Position numbers and translations under genes: made by a program. A stretch of 64,000 nt of DNA, taken from NCBI RefSeq assembly GCF_007748175.1, contig NZ_CP037422.1:5968334-6032333 (forward strand), written 5' to 3'. The notes under the pieces are model-generated. The model searched no databases. It was not told the DNA's origin and saw nothing but the letters and a program-made list of their open reading frames with translations. Positions 8,176 to 15,946 of this stretch are shown piece after piece. Positions within the stretch are counted from its first letter, which is position 1. Each line of letters starts with the position of its first letter. The stretch comes from Gimesia aquarii (GTDB lineage Bacteria; Planctomycetota; Planctomycetia; Planctomycetales; Planctomycetaceae).

Positions 8176-8445
8176 GTCTGGAATCCACGTAGGGAAAATA
8201 CAACTGCCAGAAATGTAGTGGGATAGGTTGTCTTACCATCAAGCGGTTTGAGAGGGAGTTTCTTCGAGTATTGATTCGGCTTCCTTGCCTGATTAAGAAA
8301 TGATATAAAGAGCGGTAATGCATCCATGCCCTACCACTCTCTGAAAATGACTGGCGTTTCATGTGATCCATCATTCTACACCAGTTTCTTTTCGCAGTTA
8401 CAATTTCGCATTAACTCGTTTAAAAAAGTCAAGGGCAGTTGGATT

Positions 8446-8640
8446 ATGAGAAGAAAAAAGACAATTACGATCGAGCTTGATCGGGATGACTGGTGGCCGC
8501 TATGTCGCTACGCGGCAAAAGAGAAGATCTCGATTCGAGGGCTCGCAAGAAAAACGTTGATGCCATTGATCGACGATCTGAAAAGACGGTATCCACGGCA
8601 ACCAGTCAATGAATCCCCGTCGATCGAAGATGTTCATTAA
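8446..8640 (+). CDS. Small ribbon-helix-helix-like protein
   Basis: 64 residues from ATG 8446, preceded by AAGGG eleven bases upstream. The layout is a basic start, a short beta strand (KTITIELDRDDW) and two helices (REGLARK-like and DDLKRRY), the size and pattern of a CopG/Arc ribbon-helix-helix DNA-binding protein. Opposite in orientation to the terminase-like gene. Longer in-frame starts up to 8326 exist but lack an SD. Confidence 0.45.
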   Translation: MRRKKTITIELDRDDWWPLCRYAAKEKISIRGLARKTLMPLIDDLKRRYPRQPVNESPSIEDVH

Positions 8641-8745
8641 TTGTACATTGATTTCGCCAATACGATCGCATTCGGCCCTGAGAGACATCAATTAGGGTTT
8701 AAATGAAATCGTATCGTATGATTGGGGCCACCCATTAATGAAAAG

Positions 8746-8772
8746 TGTCTGGTCATAGCTATTACCCGGTCA
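8746..8772. repeat. Island palindrome copy 4
   Basis: TGTCTGGTCA / TTACCCGGTCA. Its right flank (AAAGGGTGTCTTTTAAAACG) is shared with copies 5 and 6. Confidence 0.8.
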
Positions 8773-9189
8773 TTATTTTAAAGGGTGTCTTTTAAAACGG
8801 TGGTATTAAGGCACATACTGGAGTGCATAGGAGTTTGTGGAGCGATAAGTGACTGAGATGATTAAATAAAACTTGACGGCAAGTTCTGAATAATCCTGCA
8901 TTTACATGCCGTCTGATTTTTTTACCCTATTCTAACGAAAATCCACGCGGCTCGGACTTCGCATAACAACTAAGTGCCGTTGCGCGAAGCATATAGAACA
9001 CCTTGTCAACAACTCCGAATTCCCAGTCGTCGAATAGAAATATATTTAAAGTCCAAGTGAAGTCTTCGGCGAACAATTTTTTCCTGAGTCGAGTGCGTGA
9101 TCGAAACGTGCGGCTGTGGTTCAGATGATTTGTTCATAATTGTATAGACACAAAAATCAGCATCAACAACGCTGATTGCTACATGCCTT
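8773..9189. other. Non-coding 3' region of the SieB-like cassette
   Basis: No ORF. On the minus strand it starts with an attC-like arm after the stop codon (9190-9196 and on), contains a local hairpin AATCAGC/GCTGATT (9147-9169 area) and reaches a second R-box-like word GCATAAC at about 8961. A normal attC could not span the whole 235 bp, so this may be a fused or degraded site. Confidence 0.4.
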
Positions 9190-9196
9190 GTTAGGT
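9190..9196 (-). other. Cassette boundary box at the 3' end of the SieB-like gene
   Basis: On the minus strand ACCTAAC, followed by AAGGC, contains the stop codon TAA (9191-9193). It is the exact complement of the GTTAGGT box that precedes the start codon (9928-9934), as expected at the two ends of an integron cassette. Confidence 0.55.
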
Positions 9197-9913
9197 TGTC
9201 TGCTTGGAGGATTTTTGCTGCATAGCTCGGAAAAATCGTTCAGTCGCATAAGTTGGAAGCTCCTCTCTAAGTGCCGACCGGCCTTGCGCTCTGATCACAT
9301 CTTTTTCGGCATCAAGTTCTTGGGTAAGTCGAGGATCCCCTGCGATTGTAGCCTTATACACGTCGTAGAGCCGCTTGTGGACGAATACCAAGTCAGAATG
9401 ACTGTCACCGGTACGATGTAAGAGGCCGAGTTGAAGTAAGCTACGAGCACCCGCAAACTCCTCATCATGATGTGTGGTCCCGTAAGGCAGCAGGAACTCC
9501 AGGGGGGTACACTCTTTTCCTTCAAGGAACCAGAGAAACCAGCGGCGTTCTCGACATGGTGTGCGAAGAAGGTCTCGCAGGGTTTCCTCACTACCAGGCC
9601 GGACCCGGCCTGCCTTGCGCTTGCGAACAAACCATGTTAGTCGTTCAGCCACCCAGTTTCGACCAGTAGCCGCGCCGCGCACAAGGGAGTGATGTAGCTC
9701 AAGCGCGTTTAACCAGAGGCTCGCAATTACTACTAGGCTGACAGTGAGCCCGACGCGAGGTTCTGAAAGGACTTGGCTGATAGGGATCAAGCCTTCCGAA
9801 TCAGCCACAAGAAGGACAACGATGGCAACCCCGAGCCAGAACCAGAGAGCGGCATCTCTAAGGACTTTCTCGGTGAACTTCAGTCCCGAATCGACGATGT
9901 CTTTCCAGGTCAT
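9191..9913 (-). CDS. Membrane protein, superinfection-exclusion-like
   Basis: 240 residues. Two hydrophobic helices near the N-terminus (~22-40 and ~53-72), then a soluble C-terminal region (~90-240) with a mixed alpha/beta, possibly winged-helix character (FLLPYG, LLQLGLLHR, DLVFVHKRLYDVY). The layout of two N-terminal helices plus a cytosolic regulatory part resembles SieB-type superinfection-exclusion proteins; this is a weak match by shape. Start ATG 9913 with AAGGAG eight bases upstream. The gene is bounded by GTTAGGT and ACCTAAC boxes and preceded by a type A leader with promoter 9989-10017. GC is clearly higher than in its AT-rich neighbours. Confidence 0.6.
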   Translation of the reverse strand: MTWKDIVDSGLKFTEKVLRDAALWFWLGVAIVVLLVADSEGLIPISQVLSEPRVGLTVSLVVIASLWLNALELHHSLVRGAATGRNWVAERLTWFVRKRKAGRVRPGSEETLRDLLRTPCRERRWFLWFLEGKECTPLEFLLPYGTTHHDEEFAGARSLLQLGLLHRTGDSHSDLVFVHKRLYDVYKATIAGDPRLTQELDAEKDVIRAQGRSALREELPTYATERFFRAMQQKSSKQTT

Positions 9914-9927
9914 AATGCTCCTTAGGA

Positions 9928-9934
9928 ACCTAAC
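9928..9934 (-). other. Cassette boundary box at the 5' end of the SieB-like gene
   Basis: Minus strand GTTAGGT (GTTRRRY), 15 bp before the ATG, at the exact junction between the conserved type A leader and unique gene sequence. Position and sequence match the crossover point of an integron cassette. Confidence 0.55.
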
Positions 9935-10093
9935 TCGAATTAGGCTAAATATTTTTGATGTAACCCATTAAGAGTAGAACGAGTTATAATTCTGTTTAAC
10001 TAAGGATGAATTGTCAACAGAATATAGAGTAAGTTGCTATGATCAAAGGAACTAGGTTGAGTGACTCGAATCGGGAAAAGTGGAATTCTGAAC
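9930..10093 (-). repeat. Type A leader, copy 2
   Basis: Matches 17652-17817 (inverted) closely, for example CTCGAATCGGGAAAAG and GGAATTCTGAAC, and 6733-6900 more loosely. Ends at the cassette boundary box. Confidence 0.8.
9989..10017 (-). promoter_or_regulatory. Promoter of type A leader, copy 2
   Basis: Minus strand TTGACA, 17-bp spacer, CAGAAT; drives the SieB-like gene about 75 bp downstream. Confidence 0.7.
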
Positions 10094-10192
10094 TACGAAT
10101 CAAGGGTTAAAAGAATCATCATCGTAGCATTGTATTTTTGTTGATTCGCCCATCGTTTCACTTTCTAAAACTCGTTTATAATAAAGAAAAAG

Positions 10193-10220
10193 TGACCGGG
10201 TAACAGCTAATACCCGGACA
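10193..10220. repeat. Island palindrome copy 5
   Basis: TGACCGGGTAA / ATACCCGGACA with an A-run before and T5 after, the pattern of a terminator usable in both directions. The right flank is shared with copy 6 for ~45 bp. Confidence 0.9.
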
Positions 10221-10356
10221 ATCTTTTTGAGGGTGTCTTTTAAAGTCGTCATTTAAAAATGCTTTTGAGAAAAAGAATCCATGTAAGCCGTGTGTTCCTC
10301 GATCGCCAATACTGGTATCAAGGAGAACTGATTCTTAACTCACACACAAGGAGTAC

Positions 10357-11412
10357 ATGACAATGAAGATTCTTGCAATCGATCTAGGAAAGTTTAAGTC
10401 GGTCGCCTGTCGGTACATTACCGAAACCGGCAAGTCGGATTTTCTGATAGTGCAAACGCATGTGTTCTCTTTCGAGCAACTGTTAAGTAAGGAAAGTCCC
10501 GATCTGGTCGTCATCGAGACCTGCTCGATTGCAGGTTGGGTGCACGACTTGTGCTGTCACCATGGCGTGAGGTGCGACGTCGCCAATCCCAGCAACGAGG
10601 CCTGGAAGTTCAAAAACATCAAACGCAAAACGGATCGTGATGATGCACTCAAGCTGGCTCAACTAGCAGCATTGGAACAACTCCCAACAGTTTATGTCCC
10701 AACCCCAGAGATACGACAGCGGCGAGCGCTGCTGAAGTATCGTCAGTCATTGATTACTCGTTGGATTGCGATCCAGAATCACTTGCGAGCTCTCTTTCAA
10801 CAACAAGGAGTTCTACTTGACCGTGGCCATCGTGCGTGGACAGAAACGGGCTTGCTAGCAATCGAACAACATGTGAAACCATTAGAGCAATGTGGTCCGG
10901 ATGAACTTTGGTGTGGTGAAGTGGCCCTCGAACTCCAGGCGTTCAAGAGTATCTGCCAACAACTGCAGCAAGTGGAACGCAAGCTGGACGTATTTGCAAA
11001 GACGGACGCCAAAGTGAAACTGTTGCGGACCATCCCCGGCGTTGGACGTTGTACGGCCGAGGTCGTCGTTGCATACCTTGATGATCCACAGCGTTTCACC
11101 AACGGCCGTCAGGTCTCCGCCTATGCAGGACTAGTTCCCAAACAGTTTCAATCCGGTGAAACCGACCGTCGTGGACGGATTACTCGCCGAGGACCATCTT
11201 TGTTACGAAAGATGCTGGTTGAAGCGGGATGGATCTTGTTGCGGCACAACCTCTGGGCTCAGCGGTTGGTGAAGAGGCTTTCGCGTGGTCAGAAGACGCG
11301 CAGAAAACAGGCGATCGTGGCTTTGGCGCGAAAACTACTCGTGCGTTGTTGGGCAATGCTACGAGACGGCACGCCTTGGTGTGATTTTCTACCGCTGCCA
11401 GCAACCACCTGA
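10357..11412 (+). CDS. IS110-family transposase
   Basis: 351 residues, full length for the family. The N-terminal RuvC-like DEDD domain is visible: ILAIDLGK (first Asp), DLVVIETC (Glu), then KTDRDDALKLAQ with the paired Asp. The C-terminal transposase_20 part has RTIPGVGRCTAEVVVAYL, VSAYAGLVP and RRGPSLLRKMLVEAGW, including the region of the conserved serine. AAGGAG precedes the start by only three bases for ATG 10357 and by nine for ATG 10363, so 10363 may be the true start. No frameshift or stop: probably active. GC is higher than in the surrounding island. Confidence 0.92.
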   Translation: MTMKILAIDLGKFKSVACRYITETGKSDFLIVQTHVFSFEQLLSKESPDLVVIETCSIAGWVHDLCCHHGVRCDVANPSNEAWKFKNIKRKTDRDDALKLAQLAALEQLPTVYVPTPEIRQRRALLKYRQSLITRWIAIQNHLRALFQQQGVLLDRGHRAWTETGLLAIEQHVKPLEQCGPDELWCGEVALELQAFKSICQQLQQVERKLDVFAKTDAKVKLLRTIPGVGRCTAEVVVAYLDDPQRFTNGRQVSAYAGLVPKQFQSGETDRRGRITRRGPSLLRKMLVEAGWILLRHNLWAQRLVKRLSRGQKTRRKQAIVALARKLLVRCWAMLRDGTPWCDFLPLPATT

Positions 11413-11860
11413 CCATTGGGCCGAACAACATGATAATCAGACGCACTCGCCAGCATGATTCGCCAGAAACAAGGGAACTGTCCGCGTCAGCTCGATACTC
11501 AAACAGCGAGGTCGCTCCTGCGACAGAATCGCGTGAAAACGTATGAGCAGCGCGGCGTATTTGGATGAATGAGACTGTGCCGTTGTTGATGCACAGATAC
11601 CTCGAATAGTCGTATGAATTCCCAAAGCTGGTCAATTGCGTTTTGAAAAGGTAGAACAAAAATGATCATTATTTGGTTAAAGAGTCCCGCAATACCATTT
11701 GGTATTGCGGGACTCAGCGGATAGTTTTGCATCCTGACTTAACTATCTCTTGTGGGAGATTCACTAGCAGCAAAGGAAAGTAACATGTAATGCCAACCTT
11801 GACTCAAACACGGCTTCATAGTCGTTTGAATATATCGAATTTGGGATAGAGTATCGACAG
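11413..11860. other. 3' non-coding part of the IS110 element
   Basis: No credible ORF. Expected place of an IS1111-type bridge RNA (11413-11660). Contains the strong hairpin at 11682-11715. Confidence 0.45.
11682..11715. terminator. Strong hairpin downstream of the transposase
   Basis: Perfect 15-bp stem GAGTCCCGCAATACC with an ATTT loop. No T-run follows directly, so it may be a structural or protective terminator of the IS. Confidence 0.55.
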
Positions 11861-11938
11861 CCATAACTGGACGACTGCCAAAAGACGTTGGTTTCAAAAC
11901 CCGTGTTGTCGCCTGCTCCGGTTCACGGATTTTTAGGT
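11861..11938 (-). other. attC-like site after the 167-aa gene
   Basis: On the minus strand it starts ACCTAAA, 11 bp after the stop of the 167-aa gene, continues CCGTGAACCGGAGC, and ends CAGTTATGG. 78 bp long with partly paired arms. The R'' box is eroded (CCTAAA for CCTAAC); the R' box GTTATGG is close to consensus. Confidence 0.55.
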
Positions 11939-11948
11939 CTCTCGTTTG

Positions 11949-12452
11949 TCATTTCAAACCCGCCGTTTCAATGATTTTTGGCGCCAGAAGGCCCTCCGTC
12001 GAGGTGTCGGGATCAAGGGGTTCCATTCCCAAGTCTACGCGCATAGAGCTTACAATAGTATCGAGTTTCTTGGAAGTACGATCTTCGAGAAAACGAGCGA
12101 TAGCCGACGCCACTCGCCTTTCTCCTACGACGTACGCGTGCAAGACTGGAACGGCAAACTCATCTGCCTTGTCCCCATCGCTTCGTATGTATGGGACTAA
12201 GCCCTCGAGTATCGCAGCATAACGTTCCTGCTTCCGTCGAACCTGATCGGCCTCTCGTTCGCGCAGGGTAGTTAGGACATGGGTAAAGTATACCCCGATC
12301 AAAGCAAAGAGCCCGGTAAGTACGGCAACGATAATCTTTGATACAGGCTCCGCGATCACCTTGAGCCCTTCGACGATGTAATACCCTGTCGCTAAGAGAA
12401 TGGCTATCCATAAAATCGCGATCGCAATGTTTGAACGTGTGGACGTGCTCAT
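11949..12452 (-). CDS. Small membrane protein with cytosolic tail (cassette)
   Basis: 167 residues. Two hydrophobic helices at ~8-30 and ~38-60, then a long charged helix (LREREADQVRRKQERY) and a soluble tail. No known family. The architecture of two helices plus a cytosolic module is seen in SLATT-type and other membrane effectors of defence systems; that link is by shape only. ATG 12452 has GGAGG seven bases upstream. A type B leader precedes it, with a GTTAAGC box 30 bp before the ATG, and an attC-like site follows. Confidence 0.6.
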   Translation of the reverse strand: MSTSTRSNIAIAILWIAILLATGYYIVEGLKVIAEPVSKIIVAVLTGLFALIGVYFTHVLTTLREREADQVRRKQERYAAILEGLVPYIRSDGDKADEFAVPVLHAYVVGERRVASAIARFLEDRTSKKLDTIVSSMRVDLGMEPLDPDTSTEGLLAPKIIETAGLK

Positions 12453-12506
12453 TGTTCCTCCAATATCTGCCGCGAGGCTTAACTATTGACAGAATTTGGC
12501 TTCTTC

Positions 12507-12550
12507 TAAATCTATCAAGATTTCTGCCTATTATCAATTAACGCAGTATG
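12507..12550 (-). repeat. Type B leader, copy 1
   Basis: 44 bp almost identical to 14410-14453 (TATCAAGATTTCTGCCTATT and flanks). Carries the promoter of the 167-aa gene. Confidence 0.8.
12509..12537 (-). promoter_or_regulatory. Promoter of type B leader, copy 1
   Basis: Minus strand TTGATA, 17-bp spacer, TAGATT. Confidence 0.65.
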
Positions 12551-12573
12551 ATTTCGCATTTACATCAAATTAA

Positions 12574-12601
12574 TGATCGGGTAATCTCTATTACCCGGTC
12601 A
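12574..12601. repeat. Island palindrome copy 6
   Basis: TGATCGGGTAA / TTACCCGGTCA, followed by TTATTTTA and the shared right flank. Confidence 0.9.
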
Positions 12602-12681
12602 CTTATTTTAGAGGGGGTCTTTTAAAACGGTCTCTTAAAAACGCATTTGAGATTACGTTTGAGTATCTCCAACGAGGGCAA

Positions 12682-12776
12682 GAGTAACGCTTGTTTTCAC
12701 CGAGTGGCGGTGGTCGATATTGATTTCAGGAGCGACGGCGCCCGCCGCTCAGTGTGTTTGTATCTCATTGTTAGTC
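12682..12776 (-). other. attC site after the DUF4062 gene (best preserved)
   Basis: 95 bp. On the minus strand it starts GACTAAC and ends GCGTTACTC. The inner arms are clearly complementary (CACTGAGCGGCGG near one end, CCGCCACTCGGTG near the other), separated by a variable middle. The DUF4062 ORF runs into it and stops inside it (TGA at 12749), common for cassette genes. All expected parts (R'', L'', VTS, L', R') are present. Confidence 0.7.
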
Positions 12777-13819
12777 GACCTTCGCACGCAGAGATTCACA
12801 AGGGCCGTCCCTGTGTTATCTGCGCAGATTGCAACCGCTCGGCCAAGTGGTATTTGTCGCCTGTCGCCTAGCTGAGTGAGACTCCAGAAATAGTTAGCGT
12901 AGGTCTTATCAAGCTGAACATCAATTATTATTAGATTAACTGCTCGAAACAACGTGCCAATGTCCTTTAGGAAACGTTGTTCGAGCGATGTACTCTCCGG
13001 CATGTTGGGATGTAGCAACTTTAGAATATCCGCAACGTGGTCTTCGACCTCATACTCGTCGAGCGGTGCCATCAAATGCGGTGCGAGCATAATAAAGACG
13101 TCGCGGAGATTGAATGCTACTTTCCACGGAATTCGATCTTTTGAGTCAGATGAGTCCTTCGCTCTACCAGTACCTTCAATGACGTAGTCCTGCGGCAGAT
13201 GGCTATTCACCTTTTCGAATGATTCATTAGAGCGTGTCAGCTTCTCCAGTTGTTGTTTGAGTTCTCTGTTCTCAACCCGAATGCGGTTGTTATCTAACAG
13301 TAGTTCCTCAGTTGTAACGGAAGATGCACTTATCCATCCTTTCGATGGATACATCTTGATCGTCTTCTGCATGCTCAGCGCAACAAGACCAATCAGTTGC
13401 TCTGTGCTATTCCAGAACTTTACGAGTCGCCCATTTGCTACCTGCTGGCGAAACTCATCCAGCTTTGTCTTCAGTTCCGGGTCCGCTTCGACAAACTTTG
13501 CGGGCAGTTCCTCTGGTGATTGATGAAGGAGCGCGACAATTCGCAGCTTCTTGGACTTTGCATATTTGTATTCTTTCTCTGTAAAGCTGATGCCTTCGTT
13601 TGTAACCGACCCGTAACGCCCACCGATAATCAGAAGGTAGTAGTCGCAGTCGTCGATGATCCGCTTGATGAACTGCCATTGCTCCTCGTCTGCAGCGGGA
13701 AATAGCTCCATTCCAGCGGGAATGCAGTCCATTTCCATTAACGCCTGCATGACCTGCTGGCGTTCATCCTTCAGGTCGGTGTACATGGAACTCACAAATA
13801 CTTGATATCGCTTTTCCAT
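12749..13819 (-). CDS. DUF4062 domain protein
   Basis: 356 residues. Residues 1-160 are a typical DUF4062 domain: YQVFVSSMYTDLKDERQQV at the start, a PAGMELFPAADEEQW segment, then YYLLIIGGRYGS and ISFTEKEYKYA. The fold is TIR/nucleoside-binding-like, and the domain occurs in prokaryotic conflict systems. A coiled coil (~170-205, VENRELKQQLEKL) and an uncharacterised C-terminal domain (~225-345) follow, the latter perhaps sensing. The gene lies directly downstream of the zinc-ribbon gene in the same direction, 65 bp apart across a partial attC, so both may use the promoter at 14412. The C-terminus is encoded within the attC site at 12682-12776. Confidence 0.8.
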   Translation of the reverse strand: MEKRYQVFVSSMYTDLKDERQQVMQALMEMDCIPAGMELFPAADEEQWQFIKRIIDDCDYYLLIIGGRYGSVTNEGISFTEKEYKYAKSKKLRIVALLHQSPEELPAKFVEADPELKTKLDEFRQQVANGRLVKFWNSTEQLIGLVALSMQKTIKMYPSKGWISASSVTTEELLLDNNRIRVENRELKQQLEKLTRSNESFEKVNSHLPQDYVIEGTGRAKDSSDSKDRIPWKVAFNLRDVFIMLAPHLMAPLDEYEVEDHVADILKLLHPNMPESTSLEQRFLKDIGTLFRAVNLIIIDVQLDKTYANYFWSLTQLGDRRQIPLGRAVAICADNTGTALVNLCVRRSTNNEIQTH

Positions 13820-13849
13820 ATGTGGCAGCTCTCAATGCTGTCTTGTTAA

Positions 13850-13892
13850 CTAATGTTCAAAGTCACCGTGTTGCATCGTTTTGTTATGCATC
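13850..13892 (-). other. Partial attC-like site between zinc-ribbon and DUF4062 genes
   Basis: On the minus strand GCATAAC (overlapping the TAA stop of the zinc-ribbon gene), then AAAACGATGCAACACGG, ending at TTAGTTAACA about 30 bp before the DUF4062 ATG. The first arm is typical of environmental attC sites; the second arm is missing, so it is truncated. Confidence 0.5.
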
Positions 13893-14360
13893 TTGAACGC
13901 TCTTGGCACTATCTTTACACAAGGTACTACAGAACTTTCCCGACAGTCCGCGAAATAAAGTGCCGCATCGTTTGCAGTAACGATATTCATTGAGGTCACA
14001 TCCATTGGAACACGTCCACTCCTTTTGGCTGTAGATCGCAGATTCGAGATGGCAGATTGGACAAAGAGCAGTTGCATTAAATCTGTCACAATCAGCAACT
14101 TCGTCGCCCACGAATATGAAGTGCTTTGAGATTGCTAAGGGGCGTTCACGCACTTCGCGTTGGTCTGTATCTGACTCAAGTACAAATGAGATGTACGGAT
14201 TCAATCCCTGGTCGATGCCTACATGTCGAATGACCGCGACGTCACCGACCCGAACCCTGTACTCGAACCCGCCGTGTTGGTCGATAATAAGGCCACTGTC
14301 TCTTTGGCGAGCAATTATGCGTGTGCCAGGTGTTAGGCTGAAGACATCTTCAATCAGCAT
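13884..14360 (-). CDS. Zinc-ribbon protein (cassette)
   Basis: 158 residues from ATG 14360 (AAGG eight bases upstream); a TTG at 14396 would add 12 residues but has no SD. The N-terminal half looks like a small beta-barrel (DVFSLTPGTRIIARQ..., VRVGDVAVIRHVG). The C-terminus has two cysteine clusters: CPICH with CSNGC, and YCKRCG with FCSTLC, consistent with one or two zinc ribbons. No known family recognised; nucleic-acid or protein binding is likely. First gene after the type B leader and followed by the DUF4062 gene. Confidence 0.6.
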   Translation of the reverse strand: MLIEDVFSLTPGTRIIARQRDSGLIIDQHGGFEYRVRVGDVAVIRHVGIDQGLNPYISFVLESDTDQREVRERPLAISKHFIFVGDEVADCDRFNATALCPICHLESAIYSQKEWTCSNGCDLNEYRYCKRCGTLFRGLSGKFCSTLCKDSAKSVQDA

Positions 14361-14409
14361 TCCAATGACCTTTGATACATAATAACTGATAGACAAAACA
14401 TCACATATC

Positions 14410-14453
14410 TAAATGTATCAAGATTTCTGCCTATTATCAATCGACACAAAATG
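14410..14453 (-). repeat. Type B leader, copy 2
   Basis: Near-identical to 12507-12550. Between it and the zinc-ribbon start lies TCTATCAGTTATTA, aligning with TGTCAATAGTTAAGC of copy 1: both leaders end at a GTTRRRY-like word. Confidence 0.8.
14412..14440 (-). promoter_or_regulatory. Promoter of type B leader, copy 2
   Basis: Minus strand TTGATA, 17-bp spacer, TACATT. Confidence 0.65.
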
Positions 14454-14732
14454 GCTTTATGTCAGAAATTGTTCAGGGAAGGCCGAGTAGAATTACGAGT
14501 TGTGGATCGAGAGGTTCTTGCGTTTTCATTATGAACGCAATCGGAAACGGTTGAGGCATCCTCTGTTAGATTGGAAAAATGGACATCGAACAATATCTAA
14601 CATATTTGGCGGTCAACAAAGATATGGAAACTTCAACTCAAAATCAGCCCCTCTCGGCAATCCAATCATGATCGAGACGAGGGACTGAGTTACGTTCTTT
14701 TGCCGAATTTAAAATCTACAATCGCAGAAAAG
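14454..14732. other. Non-coding spacer upstream of the type B leader
   Basis: No gene visible. Ends at palindrome 7. Confidence 0.5.
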
Positions 14733-14760
14733 TGACCGGGTAACTCTTATTACCCGGTCA
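14733..14760. repeat. Island palindrome copy 7
   Basis: TGACCGGGTAA / TTACCCGGTCA, perfect 11-bp arms, AAAAG before and ATTGTTTT after: terminator-like in both directions. Confidence 0.92.
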
Positions 14761-14860
14761 TTGTTTTGATGTTACTTTATCCTTGCATTGAACAGTAGAA
14801 ATAAAGACCGTATTGTTGAGGATGAACTAGAGTGAATCTAAAATAAATAATCAATCAATA

Positions 14861-15715
14861 TTGGAACATCAACTCCGCTGGCTTCGTGATGCGAAACTTT
14901 ATGCGGCAAGTTATGGACTCCTATCAAAAGAGCTTATCCAGGGAACACTCGTAATAACAGAAAAGCATATTAGAATGAGTTTTGACCGCGCTGTTTCCCT
15001 CGCTCGATATAATTGGCCGCTTTATCTCACCTGCTTTCTAGGGGCAGCCGTTGGATTCACTATTTGGACGATCCAACTAGTTCCGTCGCCCATCAGATAC
15101 TTAGGTTTCCTTGGTGCCCTTGTTGCAACCTGGTACGCAATCTCATCTTTCGTAGCGTTTTACGTCATGTTTGACCGTTCCGATTTTCTTTCCGGTGAAT
15201 GGCTTACTCATTGTGTCGAACAGTCTCCACAAACATGTGTTCAACTGAGTGTCTGCGTCGAAGAAACTACACTCCCAATTTCTAAAGTATTCCCCAGTAC
15301 CGATTACATAGAATTGGACCTATTTGACAAATCTTTTATGACCGAACCGGCAATTGCCAGAGCAAAGCAGAATTCGGGTGATTCACCGTCCATCGCCGCA
15401 AAACCAGATGCACTTCCGCTGTCAGATAACACTTCTGAAATGACTGTGGTAACTCTCGCTGCCCACGAAATCCGTGACGCGTCACAGCGCGAAGTACTTT
15501 TCCGAGAGCTATCACGAATCACCGCACCAAGAGGTCGACTGATTGTTGCCGAACACCTCCGCAACCTTTCTGCAGCTGCAGCTTTTGGGCCGGGATTTTT
15601 CCATTTCTACCCGCGGTCCACATGGACGACTCTGGCACAAAAAACAGAACTCCGGATAGAATCAGAATTCGACATCACGCCATTTTTTCATGTATTTGTG
15701 TTGCGTCATGCGTGA
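14861..15715 (+). CDS. Membrane-anchored SAM-dependent methyltransferase
   Basis: 284 residues. Two membrane helices near ~48-70 and ~78-102 precede a class I methyltransferase part. Recognisable motifs of this family: TEPAIARAK, ALPLSDN, TLAAHEIRDASQREVLF, RGRLIVAEHLRN and GPGFFHFYPRSTW. The usual glycine-rich SAM loop is replaced by the family's own QLSVCVEETTLP segment. The substrate is unknown. The only in-frame start after the upstream stop is TTG 14861, with no SD. The unit lies alone between palindromes 7 and 8. Confidence 0.7.
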   Translation: MEHQLRWLRDAKLYAASYGLLSKELIQGTLVITEKHIRMSFDRAVSLARYNWPLYLTCFLGAAVGFTIWTIQLVPSPIRYLGFLGALVATWYAISSFVAFYVMFDRSDFLSGEWLTHCVEQSPQTCVQLSVCVEETTLPISKVFPSTDYIELDLFDKSFMTEPAIARAKQNSGDSPSIAAKPDALPLSDNTSEMTVVTLAAHEIRDASQREVLFRELSRITAPRGRLIVAEHLRNLSAAAAFGPGFFHFYPRSTWTTLAQKTELRIESEFDITPFFHVFVLRHA

Positions 15716-15799
15716 TGATGAGCGAACAACGCCACAAACTAATACTTACTACATTACATGCCTTTATACCCACCGTTTGAAAATCAACTTCTAGATTAA

Positions 15800-15827
15800 T
15801 GACTTGGTAAAGCACGTTGCCCGGTCA
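15800..15827. repeat. Island palindrome copy 8
   Basis: TGACTTGGTAA / TTGCCCGGTCA, 84 bp after the methyltransferase stop. Confidence 0.8.
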
Positions 15828-15864
15828 TTTTAACTTTGTAGTGCTACTATCTCATAATGAAAAG

Positions 15865-15892
15865 TGTCTGGTAAATACCTATTACCCAGACA
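15865..15892. repeat. Island palindrome copy 9
   Basis: TGTCTGGTAAA / TTACCCAGACA, A-run before. Copies 8 and 9 are back to back, one for each of two convergent genes. Confidence 0.88.
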
Positions 15893-15946
15893 CTATCGGA
15901 GAAGTCGTTTGATCCGGTTCACGTTTTTGCTATGTTTTTTTCAGGC

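Larger units (their letters stand above)
10270..11860 (+). mobile_element. IS110-family insertion sequence (ends approximate)
   Basis: The transposase gene lies in a region that interrupts the flank shared by palindromes 5 and 6: similarity stops at about 10270. The 3' side before the attC-like site at 11861 has ~450 bp without genes. IS110 elements usually lack clear inverted repeats, so the ends cannot be fixed from sequence. A long 3' non-coding end is typical of the IS1111 subgroup, where the guide (bridge) RNA is encoded downstream of the transposase. Confidence 0.6.

Noticed and set aside
8144-8374. 76-aa minus-strand ORF
   Set aside because: Arg/Ser/His-rich, no SD, overlaps the 55-aa coupled ORF in another frame; looks non-coding.
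11437-11732. Small ORFs in the 3' part of the IS110 element
   Set aside because: Several overlapping frames, none with SD or domain; more consistent with a structured non-coding region.
10270-11938. IS110 element inserted inside the attC site 11861-11938
   Set aside because: The attC-like sequence is continuous over 78 bp with both ends present, so the insertion is beside it, not within it.
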